This document shows, piece after piece, positions 38,301 to 42,875 of a DNA stretch of 42,875 bases. The stretch is from Bacteroidales bacterium (GTDB taxonomy: Bacteria; Bacteroidota; Bacteroidia; Bacteroidales; UBA1715). The notes under the pieces were generated by a model. That model was not told the DNA's origin. It saw nothing but the letters and a program-made list of their open reading frames with translations, and made no database searches. A program made the translations under genes and the position numbers. Location of the stretch: the NCBI GenBank assembly GCA_017552705.1, contig JAFZOY010000092.1:1-42875 (forward strand), in the 5' to 3' direction. Position 1 is the first letter of the stretch; every line of letters begins with the position of its first letter.

Positions 38301-39012
38301 ATTGTTCGACGATGCGCAGAAAATGTTGCGGCATATTGTTGACAATCAACTAATAACGCCAAAAGCCGTTCTTGGGTTTTATCCAGCAAATTCTGTAAAT
38401 GACGATATAGAATTGTACAGCGACGAGTCGCGTAAACAGGTTAAGGCTACGTTTTACAACTACCGTCAGCAATTATTGCGTGCGAACGGTAATCCAAATT
38501 TGTGTTTGTCTGATTTTATCGCTCCAAAAAGTTCCAATATTTCCGACTACATCGGTTGTTTTGCATTAACGGCAGGTCTGGAAATTCCGAAACTTGCCAA
38601 GTCGTATAAAATTCAAGGTGACGATTACTCGGCAATGCTCGTGGAAACTCTCGGAGCCCGTATAGCCGAAGCTTTTGCCGAAAAATTGCATTACGACGTG
38701 CGAAAACAATATTGGGGCTATTCTCCCGAAGAGGAACAGAATATCGAAGCCATTCTCAAAACTTCGTATCGTGGCCGACGAATGGCAATTGGCTACTCCG
38801 CTTGCCCTGACCATAGTCAAAAAACTCAGTTATTCGACTTGTTGAATGCGACCAAAGAAATCGGTGTCACTCTAACGGAGACATATATGATGGTTCCAGT
38901 GTCTTCGGTATGCGGATTTTTCTACGCCCACCCTGAGCTACAGTATTTTGGCGTGGGTGAAATCAGCGAGGAACAAGAACGTGATTTCCAGAAACGGAAA
39001 GGTCTAAAATAA
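35389..39012 (+). CDS. metH: Cobalamin-dependent methionine synthase
   Basis: 1207 residues, full four-module length. The homocysteine-binding domain (about 1-325) has zinc ligands Cys245 ('GLNCSLGA') and Cys308-Cys309 ('GGCCGT'). The methyltetrahydrofolate-binding pterin domain (about 350-620) starts near 'FINIGERTNVAGSAKF'. The B12 cap and Rossmann domain has the DxHxxG motif 'DVHDIGKNIVG' with cobalt-ligand His755. The C-terminal S-adenosylmethionine reactivation domain (about 900-1207) includes 'RMAIGYSACPDH'. It makes methionine and tetrahydrofolate in the cytoplasm. The 3' end overlaps the convergent rseP gene by 9 bases. Confidence 0.98.
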   Translation: MTKQEFLDILATRILVLDGATGTMIQRYNLKEEDYRGTSFLDSPILLRGNNDMLSLTRPDVIREIHTKYLEAGADIIETNTFNANRISQADYRLQDIVSEINIASVSIARQVADEFTKKNPAKPRFVCGSIGPTNKTASMSPDVNNPAFRAVTFDDLVATYSEQVKAMIQAGVDILLVETSFDTLNVKACLFAIDLVQTELGTDLPVMVSFTIADASGRILSGQTLEACIRSISHANIVSIGLNCSLGAKELTAFVKELSEKSPVCVSAHPNAGLPNQFGKYDQTPELMQDFVRPYLEHSYVNIIGGCCGTNDEHIRKIAEIVGTYSPRPIPQENHTMYLSGLEPLTVEKSKNFINIGERTNVAGSAKFARLIREKNYDEALSIARAQVENGAQIIDVNLDDAMLDSKVEMIHFLNLLASEPEISRVPIMIDSSKWEVLEAGLKCVQGKCLVNSLSLKEGEELFLKKARMVKKYGAALVVMAFDEQGQADTYERKITVCERAYKLLQSIDFPLQDIVFDTNVLTIATGISEHDNYAKDFIESVRWIKEHLPYAKTSGGISNVSFSFRGNNVVREAMHSVFLYHAIKAGLDMGIVNPGMLQVYDEIPQELRDKIEAVVLNTSPTASEELVDYAGTIKQNESTSVKHEDWRNSSVERRLAYALMKGLPDHLEEDLAEARGRYPSSLSIIEGPLMSGMNEVGVLFGQGKMFLPQVVKTARTMKRAVSILEPYIEQEKQQSKATTAGKILLATVKGDVHDIGKNIVGVVLACNNFEVIDLGVMCPTEKIVDEAVKNNVDFIGLSGLITPSLEEMQNVAAELERRHLKIPVLIGGATTSKVHTAVKIAPLYSAPVVYVSDASINASVCSALLSATRQKYIDELNAEYDLIRRLYLNRQVNDMLPLADARANRFRFNEQSAQIVTPQFIDNKTISNVDLHEIIKFIDWSFLFDAWGLQGAPYPAIFDDVHKGDEARKLFDDAQKMLRHIVDNQLITPKAVLGFYPANSVNDDIELYSDESRKQVKATFYNYRQQLLRANGNPNLCLSDFIAPKSSNISDYIGCFALTAGLEIPKLAKSYKIQGDDYSAMLVETLGARIAEAFAEKLHYDVRKQYWGYSPEEEQNIEAILKTSYRGRRMAIGYSACPDHSQKTQLFDLLNATKEIGVTLTETYMMVPVSSVCGFFYAHPELQYFGVGEISEEQERDFQKRKGLK

Positions 39013-40305
39013 CCGTCCGAAATCTAAGAACAACGCATAGAAGAATATGGCGAAAATTATCGCCATGCCTATCATTTGCGCCTTGATTAAGAATTTCTCG
39101 CTTGGTTTGCGACGGATAATCAGTTCCACAATTAAAAAGAGCAGATGACCGCCGTCAAGTCCCGGAATGGGAAGAATGTTCATAAATGCAAGTATCACCG
39201 AAAACAATGCCGCCAACGACCAGAATTGTCTCCAATTCCATTCCTTGTCGTACATTTTTCCCATCGACACAAATGTTCCCACTTGTTGCGAGCCCTCTTT
39301 GGTGAACACAAGTTTGAACTGTTTCACGTAAAATGTCAGGGTGTTGAATCCCATTTTTATGCCTTCGGGAATGGATTGCAACAGGGAATATTTTTCAGTG
39401 ACCGTTTCAAACAGGTTGTAGGCAGTTTTTGTGTATGCACCGATTTTCCCTTCCTCGGAAACGGTTACGGGAATTTTTTCTTCGAAACTATGTCTTACAA
39501 CTGTTAAAACAACATCCTTGCCTGCAAAAGGTTTTACGCTTTTCGCAAAATCCATAAACGACAACGTTGGAACGGAATCAATTGCGACGATTCGGTCGCC
39601 CACGCGCAAATCGGAACGTGAGGCAGGAGTGTTCGGCATAATGGAATCTATCACAAACGGGAAATTCTCAACGAGAAAGAATGAGTTTGGATTTGCGAGA
39701 ATTCGTTTCCCAATGTCTTCGGGAATGTTGATTTGAAGTTCTCGTCCGTCGCGCTCTACAGTTACGATTTTAGCATCGTCGAGTAAGATTTGCGAAATAG
39801 CGTCGCTCAACGTTTTGGGCTGTTTGTCGTCAATCAAGAGGATTTTGTCGCCATTTTCAAAGCCAATGCTCTGTGCCGTAGAATCGCAATACACGCCGTA
39901 TTCCAGGTTTTGCAACGGCAAATACGTTTTCCCGTACACAAACGAAAGTGCAGAGTAAATAATAATTGCCGTAAGAAAATTGAACAACACGCCACCAATG
40001 ATTATCATAAACCGTTGTCCCCATGGTTTTGAGCGATATTCCCATGGCTTCGGCTCCGATTGCAGTTGGTCTTTGTCCAACGATTCATCTACCATTCCGG
40101 CAATTTTACAATAGCCACCAAGCGGAAGCCAGCCAATGCCATACTCCGTTTCACCTTTTTTTACTTTGAACAACGAAAACCACGGGTCAAAAAACAAATA
40201 AAACTTGTCAACCCTCGTCTTTGATAGTTTTGCAAACGTAAAATGCCCCAATTCGTGGAGTATAACCAAAAGTGCTAAAGTCGTTATCAGTTGGAGAGCT
40301 TGCAT
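39004..40305 (-). CDS. rseP: Site-2 intramembrane metalloprotease RseP (M50 family)
   Basis: 433 residues. The zinc motif HELGH is at 17-21 in the first membrane helix ('LALLVILHELGHFTFAKL'), and the third ligand is in 'NILPIPGLDGGHLLF' near the C-terminal helices. Between them lie two PDZ-like regions (about 135-205 and 215-290; 'NTPASRSDLRVGDRIVAI' is typical). RseP-type proteases cut anti-sigma factors or signal-peptide remnants within the inner membrane as part of envelope-stress signalling. Its 3' end overlaps metH. Confidence 0.95.
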   Translation of the reverse strand: MQALQLITTLALLVILHELGHFTFAKLSKTRVDKFYLFFDPWFSLFKVKKGETEYGIGWLPLGGYCKIAGMVDESLDKDQLQSEPKPWEYRSKPWGQRFMIIIGGVLFNFLTAIIIYSALSFVYGKTYLPLQNLEYGVYCDSTAQSIGFENGDKILLIDDKQPKTLSDAISQILLDDAKIVTVERDGRELQINIPEDIGKRILANPNSFFLVENFPFVIDSIMPNTPASRSDLRVGDRIVAIDSVPTLSFMDFAKSVKPFAGKDVVLTVVRHSFEEKIPVTVSEEGKIGAYTKTAYNLFETVTEKYSLLQSIPEGIKMGFNTLTFYVKQFKLVFTKEGSQQVGTFVSMGKMYDKEWNWRQFWSLAALFSVILAFMNILPIPGLDGGHLLFLIVELIIRRKPSEKFLIKAQMIGMAIIFAIFFYALFLDFGRLF

Positions 40306-40337
40306 TGTTGTTTTTATTCTATTTAATTAACCGCCTG

Positions 40338-40345
40338 CAAAAGTA
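40338..40345 (-). promoter_or_regulatory. -7 promoter element (TACTTTTG) of rseP
   Basis: Exact TAnnTTTG on the minus strand, 32 bases before the rseP ATG. No clear -33 partner was seen. Confidence 0.5.
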
Positions 40346-40383
40346 TCGAAAAATTTAGCAATAAACGAAAATCTTATTAAAGC

Positions 40384-40426
40384 ATTGTAGTTTTAGTTTT
40401 GATAAAACTAATTACAGCGCTACAAT
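40384..40426. promoter_or_regulatory. Nested inverted repeats between rseP and the four-helix gene
   Basis: Inner arms TTAGTTTT/AAAACTAA (40393-40400, 40404-40411) around GAT are perfect. Outer arms ATTGTAG/CTACAAT (40384-40390, 40420-40426) are also perfect. The left inner arm contains TAGTTTTG (40394-40401), a match to the -7 consensus on the plus strand. Possible operator or dispersed hairpin. Confidence 0.45.
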
Positions 40427-40481
40427 CTCTTTAATTACCCATAGCTTTGGTCATAAAGTTTTTACTTGTTCTTCTATAAAT

Positions 40482-40515
40482 CTAGTCAACTAGTTCTCTA
40501 AAATTCCTATCTTTG
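40482..40515 (+). promoter_or_regulatory. -7 element (TATCTTTG) with an upstream CTAGT-CA-ACTAG palindrome
   Basis: TATCTTTG at 40508-40515 matches TAnnTTTG exactly and ends 21 bases before the ATG at 40537. A 12-bp palindrome (40482-40493) occupies the place of the -33 element, for which no TTTG is present. Confidence 0.5.
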
Positions 40516-40536
40516 CATCAACATAATAAATCTAAT

Positions 40537-41103
40537 ATGGCACGCATACAAAACACCCAAGGTTTCCTACGGGGAAACGGAAATTGTAAAAATACCTATT
40601 TTTACAAAAAATCACAAGTTATTTATGATTTGACCTTTTTCTTTGCCCATAAGTTTCTGAGCAGCAGAGATAGAACTGTGGACCAAATGATTCAGGCGGC
40701 TCGCTCAGGGAAACAGAATTTTGTGGAAGGTATGGCAGATGGTGTAACATCTACCGAAATGCAAATTAAGTTATTGAATGTTGGGAAAAGCAGTTTATTG
40801 GAACTTCGTGAAGACTACGAAGATTATTTACGAACACGAAACCTTGCGATTTGGGACAATTCCCATCCCCGATATTCTGCTATGGTTACTTATTGCAAGT
40901 ACCACAACGACCTGCCGTATTATCAGCCGTTTTTTACAAAATGGACAGCAGAGGAACTCTCAAATGTTGCCCTGACCTTGATTCACCAAACTGACAAAAT
41001 GATGGAAAGTTACCTAACGAAACTTGAAACGTTTTTTGTGAAAAATGGAGGCATAAAAGAAGCAATGGCAAAGGCAAGATTACAAAACAAACGCACTCGC
41101 TAA
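40537..41103 (+). CDS. Four-helix-bundle suffix-domain protein of unknown role
   Basis: 188 residues from the ATG at 40537. An in-frame TTG at 40513 is part of the -7 promoter element and is rejected as start. The protein opens with 'NTQGFLRGNGNCKNTYFYKK' and continues 'VIYDLTFFFAHKFL', 'QMIQAARSGKQNFVEG', 'TEMQIKLLNVGKSSLLELRE' and 'DYEDYLRTR'. This is the arrangement of the four-helix-bundle family related to the 23S rRNA intervening-sequence protein, in its longer form with a C-terminal suffix. Function is unknown; relatives are often mobile or accessory. It converges with the small regulator gene 2 bases away. Confidence 0.85.
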   Translation: MARIQNTQGFLRGNGNCKNTYFYKKSQVIYDLTFFFAHKFLSSRDRTVDQMIQAARSGKQNFVEGMADGVTSTEMQIKLLNVGKSSLLELREDYEDYLRTRNLAIWDNSHPRYSAMVTYCKYHNDLPYYQPFFTKWTAEELSNVALTLIHQTDKMMESYLTKLETFFVKNGGIKEAMAKARLQNKRTR

Positions 41104-41105
41104 TA

Positions 41106-41396
41106 CTATACCACTACCACCTCTTTAATCACTGCCACATCGGCTTTGATTTGGGCGATGTCTGAAGAAAGTTTGCTGAAATCGGCGGATGTATCGTCTT
41201 GCACCAAGGCAGAAACTGGCACTTTTAGGATTTGGGCTATTTGAAGCAGACGGTTGAAGGAAATATCGGACTTGCCTTGCTCGATACGGGAAAGAGCTGT
41301 AACGGAAATATTCATTTCAAATGATAAATCCTCTTGTGATAGTTTAAGCAAACGACGTTTTGCTGAAATATTCTTTCCTAATTGTACCAAATCCAT
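41106..41396 (-). CDS. Small XRE-family helix-turn-helix regulator
   Basis: 96 residues from the ATG at 41396; a TTG nine bases upstream (41405) overlaps the -7 element and is not preferred. Residues about 5-60 are a typical XRE DNA-binding domain ('LSQEDLSFEMNISVTALSRI', 'EQGKSDISFNRLLQIAQILK'). The C-terminal part has a helical heptad tail ('FSKLSSDIAQIKADVAVIKE'), likely a dimerising coiled coil. It lies between the four-helix gene and the divergent ExoX-C/TerB operon and may regulate either. Confidence 0.88.
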   Translation of the reverse strand: MDLVQLGKNISAKRRLLKLSQEDLSFEMNISVTALSRIEQGKSDISFNRLLQIAQILKVPVSALVQDDTSADFSKLSSDIAQIKADVAVIKEVVVV

Positions 41397-41402
41397 AATG
41401 AA

Positions 41403-41410
41403 CAAATTTA
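41403..41410 (-). promoter_or_regulatory. -7 element (TAAATTTG) of the XRE regulator, near-leaderless
   Basis: Exact TAnnTTTG on the minus strand ending only 6 bases before the ATG at 41396. If used, transcription would start at or beside the start codon, giving a leaderless or nearly leaderless mRNA. Confidence 0.4.
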
Positions 41411-41475
41411 TATTTTATGGTATTTTCATTATAAAAGCAAGGATTTAAGAATATGAAACAAAACTTCAAGTTTTC

Positions 41476-41506
41476 TTTGAAATTTAAAATAATAGTTTTA
41501 GTTTTG
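41476..41506 (+). promoter_or_regulatory. Promoter of the ExoX-C/TerB operon (TTTG-N19-TAGTTTTG)
   Basis: TTTG at 41476-41479 and TAGTTTTG at 41499-41506 are 19 bases apart and match the consensus fully. The ATG follows 25 bases later. Confidence 0.75.
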
Positions 41507-41531
41507 TAATCCTAACTTAAAATTTATAATT

Positions 41532-41840
41532 ATGATTTTTGAAATAGACGACATTATTCCATTCTCTAAAAGACATAAAAATGAAACAATTAGGGAAATT
41601 GTTGCTTCTGATTCGGGATATATAAGAACCTTAATTGAGAAAAACGAAGACTTTGCATTGTCTCAAAAAGCATTTGAAGAAGTCCAGAAAATCACTAAAG
41701 GACACAAAGATACTTGGGAACCCAAACACACAGGTAATATTTTTGATGAATTAAAACCATATGCAGTTCCTTATTTGTTTGACTTTAATAATGAAGAACT
41801 TCGAAAATTGAATCAAGAAAAAATAGAAAAACAGAATTAA
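41532..41840 (+). CDS. Small protein with an ExoX C-terminal-like domain
   Basis: 102 residues. The N-terminal half ('IPFSKRHKNETIREIVASDS' followed by 'GYIRTLIEKN') resembles the small domain found at the C-terminus of exonuclease X-like proteins (pattern: phi-xFxKaKxKTIxEIhxxDxxYIxWhhxN). No nuclease catalytic domain is attached. The C-terminal part is charged. First gene of a plus-strand operon; the following gene is 18 bases away across a triple AGAATTA repeat that includes the stop codon. Role unknown; identification is by pattern and moderate. Confidence 0.65.
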   Translation: MIFEIDDIIPFSKRHKNETIREIVASDSGYIRTLIEKNEDFALSQKAFEEVQKITKGHKDTWEPKHTGNIFDELKPYAVPYLFDFNNEELRKLNQEKIEKQN

Positions 41841-41858
41841 GAATTAAGAATTAAAATT

Positions 41859-42233
41859 ATGGGACTATTATTTAAATCACGAAAAGAAAAAGCTCGCTTA
41901 AGTATTATCAAAAATCTTTTAGCACTATCATTAGTTGATGGTGAACTGCATGAAAATGAAAAACTTATGATATCGGCAATTGCTACGAGGGAAGGTATTT
42001 CGGAAAAAGAATTCAAAAAAATGCTTGAGGGGAAAGACAATACAAAATTTACTGTTCCTGAAGATTCTGCAACAAAAGAAAAGTATCTAAAAGATATGGT
42101 TGCTTTAATGATGGTTGACGGACACATTGACGAAAATGAATTATCATTATGTAAAATGACTGCTATCAAATTTGGTTATAGACCAGAAGTTATAGATGCA
42201 ATGTTTTTTAATTTCCTGAATGAACTGAAATAA
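41859..42233 (+). CDS. TerB-like domain protein
   Basis: 124 residues. Two repeats of the TerB type are visible: 'LLALSLVDGELHENEKLMIS' and 'MVALMMVDGHIDENELSLCK', each a helix followed by a D-G-x-h-x-x-x-E motif, the metal-binding hairpin pattern of tellurite-resistance TerB and DjlA N-terminal domains. Such proteins occur in membrane-linked stress or defence modules. No TerC, TerD or other ter gene is present nearby. Second gene of its operon, with the next starting 7 bases after its stop codon. Confidence 0.85.
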   Translation: MGLLFKSRKEKARLSIIKNLLALSLVDGELHENEKLMISAIATREGISEKEFKKMLEGKDNTKFTVPEDSATKEKYLKDMVALMMVDGHIDENELSLCKMTAIKFGYRPEVIDAMFFNFLNELK

Positions 42234-42240
42234 TATAATC

Positions 42241-42603
42241 ATGTTTCCAAAGAAGATTCAATTTCGTTCAAATAAATATGAAGAGTGGCAGGCAGGACAA
42301 TGTATTTCTCATGGGCCAATTGATGTGCTAATTACACTAACAATTTACCTTGTTTCAGGTCGCTTGGATGTTCAATTAACAAATGTAAGAGGGTTAAAAA
42401 TAATAGATTCATTTTCCTTCGAAAAAATGGATATATTGCCTGATATGAGGATGCAATTTGTACATGGTTCATATGATTTTAATCCCATTATCCCCTACGT
42501 ATGTCATATTTTTTATAGTGATACAACCATTTCACACATTAGGTTTGCGATGTCAAATCCTGATAGGCTGATTGAATTTTATGGCTGTGTAATTGCAAAG
42601 TGA
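42241..42603 (+). CDS. Protein of unknown function in the TerB operon
   Basis: 120 residues, no signal peptide or membrane segment. The sequence is strand-rich ('DVLITLTIYLVSGRLDVQLT', 'MRMQFVHGSYDF', 'VCHIFYSDTTISHIRFAMS') and ends 'FYGCVIAK'. I do not recognise it. Tight spacing (7 bases after the TerB-like gene, 24 before the next) shows that it is part of the operon. Confidence 0.7.
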   Translation: MFPKKIQFRSNKYEEWQAGQCISHGPIDVLITLTIYLVSGRLDVQLTNVRGLKIIDSFSFEKMDILPDMRMQFVHGSYDFNPIIPYVCHIFYSDTTISHIRFAMSNPDRLIEFYGCVIAK

Positions 42604-42627
42604 TATTCTTCAAATTTAACGATTAAA

Positions 42628-42875
42628 ATGGAGTTTATTGAATTTATTTTTAACATCTTATTTGTTGGCTGTTCTATAATGACAGTAATCAGCCATCTCT
42701 ATCAATGGGATGTGTTATTTTATATCTTTGGCGGTATTATAACTTTTTTTGTCTTAGGTACTATTATTACAGGGCGAATAAAAAGTCTATTTTTTATAAT
42801 ATTGTTTGTTATTCTATGTTTAGGAGGGTACATAGAAACATCGTCTCTTATAGAAGGTCTTATATGGGGTAGTAG
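42628..42875 (+). CDS. Membrane protein, 3' end outside window
   Basis: 82 codons from ATG at 42628 to the window edge without a stop. Three hydrophobic segments are visible ('FIEFIFNILFVGCSIMTVI', 'VLFYIFGGIITFFVLGTIIT', 'SLFFIILFVILCLGGYI'). Short, strongly hydrophobic, with no motif I know. It follows the unknown-function gene by 24 bases and is probably the next member of the ExoX-C/TerB operon. Confidence 0.7.
   Translation, partial: MEFIEFIFNILFVGCSIMTVISHLYQWDVLFYIFGGIITFFVLGTIITGRIKSLFFIILFVILCLGGYIETSSLIEGLIWGS

Noticed and set aside
40537..41103. Four-helix protein as the accessory protein of a diversity-generating retroelement
   Set aside because: No reverse transcriptase and no template/variable repeat pair were found, and the protein is the longer suffix-domain form.
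41836..41858. Triple AGAATTA repeat as a phase-variable tract
   Set aside because: It spans the stop codon and the intergenic gap, so length change would not shift a reading frame; it may simply serve as an A-rich translation start region.

Overview
The window is chromosomal DNA from a member of the Bacteroidota, most likely Bacteroidales. The grounds are several secreted proteins with type IX secretion (T9SS) C-terminal sorting domains, a C10 (streptopain/PrtT-like) protease, Bacteroidota versions of Mrp and RseP, very short 5' leaders, and repeated use of the Bacteroidota -7 promoter element TAnnTTTG (with TTTG about 17-19 bases upstream in the clearest cases). No rRNA, tRNA or CRISPR array was seen.

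Layout. 1-16840 (minus strand) holds two huge surface proteins: one that runs off the left edge (3437 codons visible without a stop) and a complete 2086-residue one with a T9SS sorting domain. They share Ig-like, PKD-like and BIG_2-like modules and an unnamed beta-rich module of about 120 residues. 17137-18867 (minus) is a SulP anion transporter. 19054-24512 (plus) is a housekeeping run: lepA, mrp, kdsB and a U32-family protein. 24541-27576 (minus) has a repeat-built T9SS cargo protein, ubiX and a Skp/OmpH-like periplasmic protein. 27577-28476 is a REP-like palindrome array arranged as a mirror image, followed by an IS200-like/RAYT Y1 transposase. 28529-34212 (minus) is a four-gene operon for secreted proteins centred on a 1258-residue C10 protease, closed by an intrinsic terminator and facing a divergent small HTH regulator across a perfect palindrome. 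34770-40305 holds tadA, metH and rseP. 40537-42875 is an accessory segment: a four-helix-bundle suffix protein, a small XRE regulator, and a plus-strand operon of an ExoX-C-like protein, a TerB-like protein, a protein of unknown function and a membrane protein cut by the window edge.

How the genes fit together. The two adhesins, the repeat protein and the C10 protease are all predicted to leave the cell, three of them visibly by T9SS, so much of the window encodes surface or extracellular functions. The Skp-like protein would serve envelope biogenesis and RseP envelope-stress proteolysis. The least explained parts are the C10 operon, whose three partner proteins match no family I recognise, the mirrored REP/RAYT locus, and the small ExoX-C/TerB operon at the right end. 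Function assignments rest on motifs read by eye; no database search was run.
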